Positions 27,189 through 35,470 are shown, counted from the stretch's first letter. The stretch is 64,000 bases of DNA from Burkholderiaceae bacterium 16 (GCA_000955785.1 JYOD01000084.1:1-64000), one strand, 5' to 3'. Notes: a model not told the origin generated them from the letters alone. Program-made: numbers and translations.

Positions 27189-28007
27189 TCATCGGGTCGA
27201 TGCGGGGCCGAGTCTCGTTGCCAGATGCCGCAGCAGGAAGCCAGCGACATCGTTGAGGGCCGGCGGATTGCCGGGCAGTTCGGCGTGGCAAACGCCCGAG
27301 TACCGACGCGCTTCTGTCGGTACGCCAGCCACGATCAGCCGCCCCGCGTATTGCTCTCCTTCGCTCTTCGCCCCATCGCGCTCAGCGCTGACGATAAGCG
27401 TCGGCGGCAGGCCGGCCAACCGGCGGGAGTCCAGCGGAGCGGCGTACGGGTGCACGCACTGCGCCATCCCCGGCAGATACGCCTTGTATTGGCGCGCACG
27501 GTTGAGCGGGTCCGCCTCCGGCCCGGAGTCCGCCGGCCCGTGCACCAGTCGCGTCATGCTGGGGTCTAGCAACGGCGCAATCAAAACTTGAGCCGCCAGG
27601 CTAATCACGCCGCGGTCTCGAGCCATGGCCGCAACACCAGTGGCGATGCTTGCCCCCGCGTCGTGTCCGGCCACGGCGATGCGTTGGCTGTCGGCCTTGA
27701 ACTGCCGCGCATGTTCGACTGCCCACTGCAATGCCAGGTAGACATCCTCCGGCGCTGCTGGGAACGGATGCGCTGGGGCTAGCGAGTAGCCGACCGAAAC
27801 AACCAAGGCCCGAACCTGCTCTGCCAGTACCGATGCCTGGTGGTCGGCCTCTTCGAGGTCACCCCCGACGAATCCACCCCCGTGGCAGTAGACCAATATC
27901 GGCACTGCTGCCTTCTCAGACTTCGGTCGATAGGAGCGCAACGTAATGTCCTGCGCATGCCCGAAGATGGAAATTTCCTGTGTCTCGAGATTCGAATGCA
28001 TTGCCAC
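27189..28007 (-). CDS. HSL-type alpha/beta hydrolase (LlpE-like) with Asp at the nucleophile position
   Basis: 272 residues. The oxyanion motif CHGGGF is near residue 43, and a candidate acid is in SAERDGAKSEGE with His in GVCHAELPG, all as in hormone-sensitive-lipase-type esterases. At the nucleophile elbow, where that family has GDSAG, this protein has GHDAG: the Ser is replaced by Asp. GHDxG is the elbow of epoxide hydrolases and haloalkane dehalogenases. It lies just upstream of the efflux trio, the position of llpE (putative lipase) in Burkholderia ceo and bpeEF operons, so co-expression is likely. Either catalysis uses Asp, or the protein is non-catalytic. Confidence 0.85.
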   Translation of the reverse strand: MAMHSNLETQEISIFGHAQDITLRSYRPKSEKAAVPILVYCHGGGFVGGDLEEADHQASVLAEQVRALVVSVGYSLAPAHPFPAAPEDVYLALQWAVEHARQFKADSQRIAVAGHDAGASIATGVAAMARDRGVISLAAQVLIAPLLDPSMTRLVHGPADSGPEADPLNRARQYKAYLPGMAQCVHPYAAPLDSRRLAGLPPTLIVSAERDGAKSEGEQYAGRLIVAGVPTEARRYSGVCHAELPGNPPALNDVAGFLLRHLATRLGPASTR

Positions 28008-28230
28008 GCCAGTCTGTTCACATCTGCTGCGAGGACCTAAAGGGTCTTACGCGAGTCAGCCGACTCGGTCACCCTATGCACGGTTCCCCTTACGTGCACC
28101 GTGCCAAACTGTACTGCGAGTGCGCACGAAGATAAGTAGCCGCGGGGATGGAAGACTTTTCATGTTTCGTGAACGATGCAGGCGCCAACCTGGCGCGAGC
28201 GCATCGTCCTTCTACGCTTCCGGGCGCCAC

Positions 28231-29206
28231 TCAGGAGCCGCGGCCAGAGTTCACGTTGCCTTGCTTGACGGGACTATTTGCCTCGAAGCCTGAAGCAAAA
28301 TTTCGAAGGAGCGTACAGCGCTCGAATATCTCCGCGACCCAGTTCACGAAGGCGCGTACTTGTGGCGAGAGATGTCGGCTTTGTGGGAACACTGCGGAGA
28401 TAGGAAGGGGCGCGGGGTTCCATTCCGACAACACTTCTACCAACTCTCCGCTATCGAGGTGCGGCTGCGCCAGGATGCGCGGAACCTGGATGAGGCCGAA
28501 CCCCTTGAGCCCGCACTGGAGATGCGCATCCCCGTCGTTTGCGGCAAGCGTCGAAGTCACCTTGACGTTCATCGATTCGCCGGCCATCTGGAAGTTCATG
28601 TTAATCATGCGGCCGGTGCGACTCGAAAAGTAGTTCACCGCTCGATGCCTTTCCAGGACGTGCGGTGACTTCGGGGCCCCAAACATCGCGGATGTAGCCG
28701 GGGCTGGCGGCGGTCAGCAAACGGAACACTCCCACGCGCCGCGCCACGAGCGTGGAATCGTCGAGATTGCCGATGCGCAAGGTGCAGTCAATTCCTTCCT
28801 GGACCAAATCCACCAGCCGGTCGCCAAAGCCTAGCGTCAGCTCGATGTCCGGATACTTGGCTCGGAATTCGTCGAGGGCGGGCACTACGATCAAGCGGCC
28901 GATGGAACTCGCCATGTCGACACGCAACTTGCCCTTCGGCGCGCGCGGTGCATCGGTGAAGGAGGCTTCCGCCTCATCAATCTCGGCAAGGATGCGCGCA
29001 CATTGCTCGTAGTACGCCGCACCGGCGGATGTCACGCTCAGGCTTCGTGTGGTCCGGTTCAACAGGCGCGTATCGAGATACGCCTCCAACTCCTTAATCA
29101 CGCGCGTCACCGAGCCCTTTGGCAGGTCCATCAAATCGGCGGCCCGCGTGAAGCTGCTAGTCTCGACGACCCGGGTGAACACCTGCATTGCTTGAAGCTT
29201 GTCCAT
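28231..29206 (-). pseudogene. LysR family regulator with frameshift
   Basis: Starting at 29206 (MDKLQAMQVFTRVVET), a normal LysR helix-turn-helix (SFTRAADLMDLPKGSVTRVI) and the first half of the effector domain read in one frame to about 28690 (TAASPGYIRDV). The rest (APKSPHVLERHRAVNYFSS, then MNFQMAGESMNVKV and on to the end) continues in another frame to a stop at 28231. The slip is at a GGGGCCCC run near 28675-28684. Joined, the protein would be about 325 residues, close to the usual length. Its position upstream of the hydrolase-efflux operon matches the regulator of ceo/bpe-type pumps. Either the gene is dead or the run is a sequencing error. Confidence 0.82.
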
Positions 29207-29287
29207 GATCTCAATGATGAGCAATGTGCCGCTGCCAGTGCGACGCAACATGTGTTTCTGATGTGAGATTGCGGTGACGAAAGACGT

Positions 29288-29953
29288 CTATGGCGCCGTT
29301 CCGTTCGATTTCTGTCGTAGCACATTGGCGAGGTCGGCGATGTATTCATCCCTCAACCCGCAATCGGACAGCGCACGGTCCAGCTTGTGAACATATTCGG
29401 CGTTGGACCCAAAGGCCCCCTTGGCGCCGGCGACGATTGACGCGATGCTTTCCACGCTGGCGTCGCGCTCGAACTGGATGCCGGTTGTATTGGCGACGAA
29501 CACGATGCCGGTCACTTGGGAACCATCGGCCAGTTCAAACGAGGCCCAGGCCGGCACGTAAGAGCCCGCGATCATTTCGCGCACCCATAGGACTCGGAGG
29601 TCGTCTTCGAGATGTGCCGCAGCGAGCCGGAGCGCTACCCCTTGCGTGGCCCCTCCTTGTTCGAGGGCCAACATTCTTCCGGGCACTTCTGACGACCCTC
29701 GTCCCGCCACCATCCGGATGCAAAAGCTGCGGCGCCAGCCTTGAAGGGTCGCCACCTCGCGCCTGTCGAAGTTGAGCAATGGGTTCCACATCAAGGACCC
29801 GTAGGCGAAGACCCAAATGTCCTTGCCGCGAGGCCTGGCGCGCATCGTGGCAGCGAGCGAGGCGTCGATTTGGGCTTGGGTCCAGATTAGGGCTTTGGGA
29901 AGGGCCAAGCTCCCCAGCCAGGCCCCTGAATGAATAGATTCTCTGGTGTACAT
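29288..29953 (-). CDS. chaC: ChaC-type gamma-glutamylcyclotransferase
   Basis: 221 residues from the Met at 29953, which follows a GAGAGAGAG stretch that can serve as ribosome-binding site. The cyclotransferase signature is VFAYGSLMWNP near residue 47, with the likely catalytic Glu in VREMIAGSYVPAW. ChaC proteins split glutathione into 5-oxoproline and cysteinyl-glycine in the cytoplasm. It is divergent from a LysR gene, with the island palindrome between them, and its glutathione link fits the GST gene farther along the island. Confidence 0.9.
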   Translation of the reverse strand: MYTRESIHSGAWLGSLALPKALIWTQAQIDASLAATMRARPRGKDIWVFAYGSLMWNPLLNFDRREVATLQGWRRSFCIRMVAGRGSSEVPGRMLALEQGGATQGVALRLAAAHLEDDLRVLWVREMIAGSYVPAWASFELADGSQVTGIVFVANTTGIQFERDASVESIASIVAGAKGAFGSNAEYVHKLDRALSDCGLRDEYIADLANVLRQKSNGTAP

Positions 29954-30074
29954 GCTCTCTCTCTCTCTTGGCCACATTTGGCCGAGGGGGCCGCGAATCG
30001 ATGCGGTGATCTCGCGGATATGGCAGCATTATTGGTGTCAGGAGACACTTGATAAACATGCTAAACTGCGACTG

Positions 30075-30097
30075 TTTGTCTCCGGATAGGAAACAAT
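30075..30097. promoter_or_regulatory. Island palindrome, copy 4, over the LysR start codon
   Basis: TTTGTCTC-N7-GAAACAAT, one mismatch in the right arm. The spacer contains the GGATAGG ribosome-binding site, and the right arm covers the first two bases of the ATG at 30096. It lies between chaC and the divergent lysR, 122 bases from chaC. Confidence 0.7.
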
Positions 30098-31004
30098 GTC
30101 TGATCGCATAGATGCTTCCGTTGCGGATATCGAGGCCTTCGTCGCCGTAGCCCGAAGCAGCAGCTTCACGCGCGCGGCCGAGGGATTGGGAACAAGCAAG
30201 TCAAACGTCGGCAAGTCGGTCCAGCGACTCGAAGCCGCACTGGGGACGCGCCTGTTCCAGCGCACCACCCGCGCTGTCCGGCTCACCGAAGACGGCGAGA
30301 CGTACCTGATGGCTTCGGAGACCGCGCTCGAGGGACTGCGCGAGGCTGGCCAGGCATTGGCGGCCCGACGCGCGGAGCCCATCGGCAAGGTGCGGCTCGA
30401 TCTGCCTGCCGGCTTCGGCCGCCTTCTGTTTCCCGCGCTGGCCGAGCTCCGGCAACGACATCCCCGCCTCACGTTCGAGCTCGCACTCAACGACCGCATG
30501 TCCGACCCCGTCTCCGAAGGTTGGGATATCGTCGTGCGCATCGGCGACCTGCCGAACGACGGCGAAATGACCGTCCGAAAGCTGTGCGATCTGCGCCTGG
30601 GGCTCTACGCCTCGCCCGACTATCTGAAGCAGCGCGCCGAAATCCGCTCCCCGGCCGACCTGCCTGGTCACGATGCCATCGTATTTCGCGGACCCACCGG
30701 CCGTCTGCGGCCGTGGAAGGTGGCAGACGGCCCGCATATCAAGGAACTGTCGCTCAATCCCGTGCTCGCGCTGGCCGATGGTCACGCACTCGTTGAAGCA
30801 GCGGTGCAGGGTTTTGGCATCACGCAAATCCACGACCGCGTTGCCCAGCCACATGTCGACGCCGGGCGATTGGTCCACGTCCTTCCCGGCTCTGACGTGC
30901 CCGGGCCTCCCGTGCACGCCATGATTCCGCTTGGCCTGAAAATGCCCGCGAAGACGCGCGCCGTGCTGAATCAAATCGTGGCGTATTTGCAGCGGAGAGA
31001 CTAG
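30096..31004 (+). CDS. LysR family transcriptional regulator
   Basis: 302 residues, intact. The helix-turn-helix spans about 10-65 (SFTRAAEGLGTSKSNVGKSV), followed by the linker helix and a substrate-binding domain (VRLDLPAGFGRLLFPALAEL, then VVRIGDLPNDGEMTVRKL). It belongs to the AaeR/CrgA/DsdC-like group in which GNL/GDL and ALVEAAVQGFG motifs are typical. It is divergent from chaC, upstream of an epoxide hydrolase, and its own start codon lies in one copy of the repeated palindrome. It is the only undamaged LysR in the island and the best candidate to read all six sites. Confidence 0.92.
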   Translation: MSDRIDASVADIEAFVAVARSSSFTRAAEGLGTSKSNVGKSVQRLEAALGTRLFQRTTRAVRLTEDGETYLMASETALEGLREAGQALAARRAEPIGKVRLDLPAGFGRLLFPALAELRQRHPRLTFELALNDRMSDPVSEGWDIVVRIGDLPNDGEMTVRKLCDLRLGLYASPDYLKQRAEIRSPADLPGHDAIVFRGPTGRLRPWKVADGPHIKELSLNPVLALADGHALVEAAVQGFGITQIHDRVAQPHVDAGRLVHVLPGSDVPGPPVHAMIPLGLKMPAKTRAVLNQIVAYLQRRD

Positions 31005-31116
31005 CTTCGTCGACCTGCGGCTCGGGGCCATAGGTCAATTGTTCTCGCTCTGGCAAAAGAGAGTCGCCCGCCAGTCGGTTTATCAACGTGAGCAGTGTCG
31101 GTAGATTGTGCTATCC

Positions 31117-31138
31117 CCAGACACATTGGTGTGTCGGG
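31117..31138. promoter_or_regulatory. Inverted repeat upstream of epoxide hydrolase
   Basis: GACACA-TTGG-TGTGTC (31120-31135), with further paired CC/GG outside one mismatch, lies 40 bases before the start of the epoxide hydrolase gene. It is unlike the TTGTCTC palindrome, so a different regulator, or none, may act here. Confidence 0.4.
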
Positions 31139-31177
31139 AGAACTTCGCGATTCACCATCGCATTAGCGACGACACTC

Positions 31178-32482
31178 ATGTCAAACCAAACAGACTCTCG
31201 GCAATCAAGCGCCGATAAAGCCGGTCAGGAACAGATTGACCCGGCGCCTCGCCGCGTACTCCAGGTCGCTGCAGCTATCGGTGCCTCAGCAATCCCGGCG
31301 GTCGACGCATTCGCTGCGTCAGCGCCCAAAGACACTCCCTCTGCCGCCATCGTGCCCTTCCGCATTGCGGTGCCACAAGCTGAACTCGGTGACCTCAAAC
31401 GTCGCCTGGACACGACCCGTTGGCCGGAGCGTGAGACCGCGGGCACGGACGAACAGGGGGCCCAGTTGGCCAAGGTTCAAGCCCTCGTCGAATACTGGCG
31501 CACCCGCTATGACTGGCGCCGCGTAGAGGCTCGTCTGAATGGCTATCCGCAATTCAAGACGGAGATTGATGGACTGGGCATCCATTTCCTTCACATCCGA
31601 TCGAAGCACGAGAACGCCACGCCGCTCATCATGACGCACGGCTGGCCTGGCTCTATCGTCGAGTTCATCGAGACCATCGAGCCACTCGTCAATCCGACTG
31701 CCCACGGCGGCCAGGCAACTGACGCATTCCACCTGGTACTGCCATCGCTGCCTGGCTATGGCTTCAGCGACAAGCCCACTGCCAAGGGTTGGGGCCGCCA
31801 GCGCATTGCAAAAGCCTGGGGGGAACTGATGCAGCGACTCGGCTACAAGCGCTATGTGGCACAAGGCGGCGATTGGGGCAGCGTGGTGACGACAGAAATG
31901 GGCCGCCAGCAGCTCCCCGGACTGGCAGCCATTCACGTCAACCTCCCGTTCGTGGTTCCCGCCACCCTGCCGTCCAATCCGACGCCGGAAGAGAAGGTCA
32001 CGATTGACCAGTGCATCCGCTTTGCCAACAACGGCTCGGACTACCATCGCCTTCAGGTCACGCGTCCGCAAACCATCGGCTATGCCCTGGCCGATTCGCC
32101 GAGCGGGCAGGCCGCCTGGATTTACGAGAAGCTTGCAGCATGGTCGGACAGCAACGGCAATCCGGAATCGGTGCTGAGCTATGACCGGATGCTCGACGAC
32201 ATCATGTTCTACTGGGTGACCAACAGCGGCGCATCGTCGGCACGGATGTACACCGAAAACTCCGACCTGACCTTCAACTCGGTGCCCCTGTCGTTGCCAG
32301 TTGCAGTGACGGTGTTCCCTGGTGAAATCATCACGCCGCCGAAGCACTGGGCAGAGCAAACCTATAGCAACCTTTACTACTGGAATCGCGCACCGCGCGG
32401 CGGTCATTTCGCAGCATTCGAGCAACCGACGATCTTCGTCGATGAACTGCGGAAGGCGTTTGCGCGCAAGCACACCGCGTAG
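31178..32482 (+). CDS. Epoxide hydrolase (EHN family) with probable export signal
   Basis: 434 residues. A basic N-terminal run and RRVLQVAAAIGASAIPA resemble a twin-arginine leader, followed by AVDAFAASAP as a possible cleavage site. The EHN domain (about residues 55-165: FRIAVPQAELGDLKRRL, then TRWPE) precedes an alpha/beta-hydrolase core with HGWPGS (oxyanion loop) and the Asp nucleophile in AQGGDWGSVV. The closing RGGHFAAFEQP carries the catalytic His. These enzymes open epoxides to diols. It follows the intact LysR gene by 173 bases and ends at a bidirectional hairpin. Confidence 0.88.
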   Translation: MSNQTDSRQSSADKAGQEQIDPAPRRVLQVAAAIGASAIPAVDAFAASAPKDTPSAAIVPFRIAVPQAELGDLKRRLDTTRWPERETAGTDEQGAQLAKVQALVEYWRTRYDWRRVEARLNGYPQFKTEIDGLGIHFLHIRSKHENATPLIMTHGWPGSIVEFIETIEPLVNPTAHGGQATDAFHLVLPSLPGYGFSDKPTAKGWGRQRIAKAWGELMQRLGYKRYVAQGGDWGSVVTTEMGRQQLPGLAAIHVNLPFVVPATLPSNPTPEEKVTIDQCIRFANNGSDYHRLQVTRPQTIGYALADSPSGQAAWIYEKLAAWSDSNGNPESVLSYDRMLDDIMFYWVTNSGASSARMYTENSDLTFNSVPLSLPVAVTVFPGEIITPPKHWAEQTYSNLYYWNRAPRGGHFAAFEQPTIFVDELRKAFARKHTA

Positions 32483-32507
32483 CACTTCGCGAGCGTGTTA
32501 CCGCAAT

Positions 32508-32543
32508 CCTGGTCAGCCACCGAAGCAATAGTGGCTGACCAGG
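32508..32543. terminator. Bidirectional terminator between epoxide hydrolase and SDR genes
   Basis: A perfect 13-bp stem, CCTGGTCAGCCAC (32508-32520) against GTGGCTGACCAGG (32531-32543), with a 10-base loop lies between two convergent genes. A second, shorter hairpin (TGGCCT/AGGCCA) follows at about 32556-32570. Confidence 0.75.
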
Positions 32544-32595
32544 GTGAACCTGAGGTTGGCCTGAAGGCCAGCCCCATATTCGTTATTGCTCGCTT

Positions 32596-33312
32596 TTAGG
32601 CGTTGTTGCCGCCATCGATCTGCAGAACAGAGCCGGTCATAAAGCCATTGCTGATTGCAAATAGTCCTGCATCGGCAAGCTCATCAACGGTGCCAACACG
32701 TCCGCGCGGCAAGGCGGCGCCGATTGCGCCAAGCGTATCGGCACGAGCGTCGCCAGGAAGGAAGTCCCATACCGGGCTGTCGACGACGCCAGGAGAAATG
32801 ACGTTGACGCGAATGGGGGCGAGCTCGAGCGCCAGGGTGCGCGCCAGGCCTTCGAGGCTGGCATTCAGCGCCGCAACGATGCTTGCGCCTGGAATCGCCT
32901 TGTAGGCTGCCGCTCCACTGAAGAACGTCACCGACCCATCCTTCGCAAGGCGCTTCGTAAGGTGGCGCACCAGGTAGATCGGGCCCCAGAACTTGCCACC
33001 GAGCATCCGCTCGATATCCTCGTTCGAAGTACCGGCGAAGGGCTTGAAGGCCAAGTCCGCCGCGGTGCATACGAGGTGGTCGACGTGGGGGATGTTCACT
33101 GCCAAGGCTTCCACATCGGCTTCGACCCCGATATCAGCGCGATGCGTCACGATGTCGCCAATACTGAGGCGTGCGGCGTCGAGTCTTTCTTGCGAGCGGC
33201 CAATGACATGAACAATCGCCCCCAGCGCAACGGCCTTCCGGGCGAGCGCCAGGCCCATTCCGGAGCTGCCGCCAGCGATAATAATGGTTTTACCTGCAAA
33301 TGATTGAGTCAA
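32596..33312 (-). CDS. Atypical SDR family protein (catalytic Tyr/Lys not conserved)
   Basis: 238 residues if a TTG at 33312 is the start; this gives the usual SDR length, with the frame opening LTQSFAGKTIIIAGG. Upstream in-frame ATG codons would add 50-70 residues with no SDR character. The cofactor site is GGSSGMGLALA, and the Ser lies in VTFFSGAAAY. Where classical SDRs have YxxxK, the aligned stretch reads VAALN (in ASIVAALNASLEGL), so both catalytic residues seem replaced. The end is ITGSVLQIDGG-like, as usual. It may bind NAD(P) without the standard chemistry. It is divergent from the truncated LysR gene. Confidence 0.75.
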   Translation of the reverse strand: MTQSFAGKTIIIAGGSSGMGLALARKAVALGAIVHVIGRSQERLDAARLSIGDIVTHRADIGVEADVEALAVNIPHVDHLVCTAADLAFKPFAGTSNEDIERMLGGKFWGPIYLVRHLTKRLAKDGSVTFFSGAAAYKAIPGASIVAALNASLEGLARTLALELAPIRVNVISPGVVDSPVWDFLPGDARADTLGAIGAALPRGRVGTVDELADAGLFAISNGFMTGSVLQIDGGNNA

Positions 33313-33502
33313 CTTGGTTCCGATTGAAAGCGTCTCGAGGAGACTGATAGACGGCAGCCAGAAGTTGTTCCGGCTCGTATGGACTAAGCCCTGGCCCGCA
33401 GGGTCGCCAGAAGTATGAGGCAGGCGAACTCGGGCCCTGAATCGGGCAGCCACGAACATACCGATCCCCTTCGCTGTGATAAATCCCCGGCGCGGATACA
33501 AT

Positions 33503-33525
33503 CTGTCTCCCCCAAGGCGACATTC
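33503..33525. promoter_or_regulatory. Island palindrome, copy 5 (degenerate)
   Basis: TCTGTCTC-N7-GCGACATT keeps TGTCTC and GCGACA at the same seven-base spacing. A GATACAAT stretch just upstream could be a -10 element. It lies 190 bases from the SDR start and about 50 bases before the truncated LysR frame. Confidence 0.4.
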
Positions 33526-33577
33526 AGTCATCGTGGGCCTTGGAAACCGCGCTCCGACTGGGGCCCCAAGGGTCGTG

Positions 33578-34282
33578 ATGTCGTTTCGGTGGCTTCGTCA
33601 GTGGATGGGAATCACGGACATTACTCAAACGCCGCGCTCGCGACTCCGCATCAGCATCCCGCTCGTCAGCGTGCAGTTTCTGCCGGCACTGACTGCATTC
33701 CAGATTCAGAATCCGGACATCGAACTCGATATCGACTGCGACAATCGCAGGGTCAAACTCGTCGAAGAGGGCTATGACGTGGTCATTCGGACAGGGAACG
33801 TCGAGGACGAAAGCCTCGCCTCATGCGAGCTCGGCAGCTTCCGGTTGTTCATCGTGGGGACGCCCGACTACCTCGCGCGGCATGGTCGGCCCCAGTGCCC
33901 AAGCGATCTGGCCAACCACGCAATCGTTCAGTATCGAATGCCGCACAATGGCCAGCTTATGCAGTGGCCACTACTCCTCGAGGAGGGTGAACAGCCGCCG
34001 CAACTCGCGCCGCGGGTCGTCTGCAATAGCAATGAAGCGCGGCTGCATTCCGCGCTTGAGGGGTTGGGGTTGACCTGCATGTCGGAGTTCTCAGTGCGGG
34101 ACGCGCTCCAGGCTGGAAAGCTGGAGGCTGTCCTGGAACCCTACACCCAGAGCCGGCACACTTTCCGGTTGGTATGGGCGGAGAGCTCGGCTGCGCGTCC
34201 AGAGCTGCAGACGTTTACCAAGTTCGTGAGCACGATGATGACCAAGGGGACAACTCACGCGCCGGACACGCCTCAAACCTGA
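33578..34282 (+). pseudogene. LysR effector domain without its DNA-binding domain
   Basis: The reading frame encodes about 234 residues that begin just before a LysR substrate-binding domain (LRISIPLVSVQFLPALTAFQ) and run to a normal C-terminus (VRDALQAGKLEAVLEPY, then LQTFTKFVSTMM). The helix-turn-helix of about 60-90 residues is missing, and no frame upstream (33313-33577) encodes one. It is most simply a 5'-truncated regulator. If translated from 33476 or 33578 it could be an effector-only protein that forms inactive mixed dimers with the intact LysR. Confidence 0.78.
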
Positions 34283-34290
34283 GGTTTTTG
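34271..34290 (+). terminator. Small intrinsic terminator after truncated LysR
   Basis: CCTCA-AACC-TGAGG followed by TTTTT. The right arm includes the TGA stop codon. It is compact but has the classical stem plus T tract. Confidence 0.6.
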
Positions 34291-34291
34291 A

Positions 34292-34314
34292 ATTGTCTCC
34301 GACACGGAGACACA
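34292..34314. promoter_or_regulatory. Island palindrome, copy 6
   Basis: ATTGTCTC-N7-GAGACACA: TTGTCTC and GAGACA are fully conserved, and the inner C/G pair is kept (TGTCTCC-N5-GGAGACA). It lies 117 bases upstream of the GST start. Confidence 0.68.
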
Positions 34315-34430
34315 GCAGGTCACTTTTGCCTGTTTATCTTATTCCGGGCGATCACTAGAGTTGGGTCTGTTGGCGCGACGGACCCGGTGGTTCGAAGCGC
34401 AACGCTTACGAACCCCCCAAGGACCCAATC

Positions 34431-35072
34431 ATGAAACTCTACATCGCCCAAGCCACCTGCTCCCTCGCAGCCCAACTCATTGCCAATGAACTGGGCCTGA
34501 ACCCGGAACTGGTCCATTACGATGTGTTCGGCAAGACCACGTCTAACGGCGACAATTTCCTGGAAGTGAATCCCCTCGCGTACGTGCCGGTCCTTGCCCT
34601 CGAGAACGACCAGAAGGATCTGCTAACCGAAACGACCATTATCACGTCGTACCTTGCAGACCAGCACCCGGAAGCCGGGCTGATCCCGGCGCATGGCACG
34701 CTTGAGCGCGTGAAGCTCGACCAACTGCTCACGTTCATCGCAACGGAAATCGCACAGAAACACATCCCGCTGATGCGCAAGCTGCAGACGGAAGCGGGTG
34801 CGGAGTGGACTCGGAACAAACTCGTCAGCGCCTACACCGTGCTTGATGAACGCCTTGCAGACGGCCGCGCTTACCTGACCGGTGAACAGTTCACGGTCGC
34901 CGATGCTTATGTTTGGGCGACGATGTGGCACGAGCGTTCGGGCGCGCAAATTGGCCACCTGAAAAATCTGATGGCTTACATCGCACGGATCAATGCCCGG
35001 CCTTCTGCGCTGAAAGCAATCAAGGACGAAACCGATATGGTCAACATCCATGAGGCTGCGAAGGCTGCCTAA
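34431..35072 (+). CDS. Glutathione S-transferase (beta-class-like)
   Basis: 213 residues. The thioredoxin-like N-domain begins MKLYIAQATCSLAAQL, with Cys10 in the position used by beta-class enzymes, followed by VNPLAYVPVL (cis-Pro) and the glutathione-binding LLTETTIITSYLAD. The all-helical C-domain includes FTVADAYVWATMW. It conjugates glutathione to electrophiles in the cytoplasm. With ChaC, the epoxide hydrolase and the efflux pump it forms a detoxification set under the same palindrome. Confidence 0.93.
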   Translation: MKLYIAQATCSLAAQLIANELGLNPELVHYDVFGKTTSNGDNFLEVNPLAYVPVLALENDQKDLLTETTIITSYLADQHPEAGLIPAHGTLERVKLDQLLTFIATEIAQKHIPLMRKLQTEAGAEWTRNKLVSAYTVLDERLADGRAYLTGEQFTVADAYVWATMWHERSGAQIGHLKNLMAYIARINARPSALKAIKDETDMVNIHEAAKAA

Positions 35073-35164
35073 CAGGCTGCGGAAGTACCTCGACTAAGTG
35101 TCAACGCATCGACAGGTCGAAACGTTGATCTGAGACCACAACACGATTCACGCTCCCAGATCGC

Positions 35165-35470
35165 ATGCGCGGCGAAGACACCTTCACTGAAAGCTTGTTC
35201 ACCGTGCGGCGGCTGGACGATTTCGTGCCCAAGTCCCATCCGCTGCGCCCGATCCGCACCATGGTCAATCAGGCCTTGGCGAAGATGGATCGGTTGTTCG
35301 CGGGGATGTATGAGGCCGACATCAAGGGCGGCCGCCCGAGTATCGCGCCGGAGAAGCTGCTGCGAGCGATGTTGCTGCAGGTGCTCTACAGCATTCGGTC
35401 CGAGCGCCAACTGATGGAGCAGACGCAGTACAACCTGCTGTTTCGCTGGTTCATCGGGTTGTCGACACTG
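35165..35470 (+). pseudogene. IS5-family transposase fragment (N-terminal third)
   Basis: The frame opens MRGEDTFTESLFTVRRLDDFV and continues with IAPEKLLRAMLLQVLYSIRSERQLMEQ-type sequence (the DUF772 domain) to LLFRWFIGLS, where homology stops at about 35465. The DDE catalytic domain is absent. It differs from the IS5 subgroup at 17262-17354. It marks the right edge of the accessory island; terminal repeats were not recognised. Confidence 0.82.

Noticed and set aside
29255..29276. A TTTC...GAGA near-palindrome upstream of the frameshifted LysR gene.
   Set aside because: The spacing is six and the outer bases do not match the consensus TTGTCTC/GAGACAA.
33323..33340. GTCTC-GAG-GAGAC dyad close to the SDR start, similar to the island palindrome.
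   Set aside because: The spacer is three bases where the six listed copies have seven, and it overlaps a XhoI-like CTCGAG core; probably unrelated.
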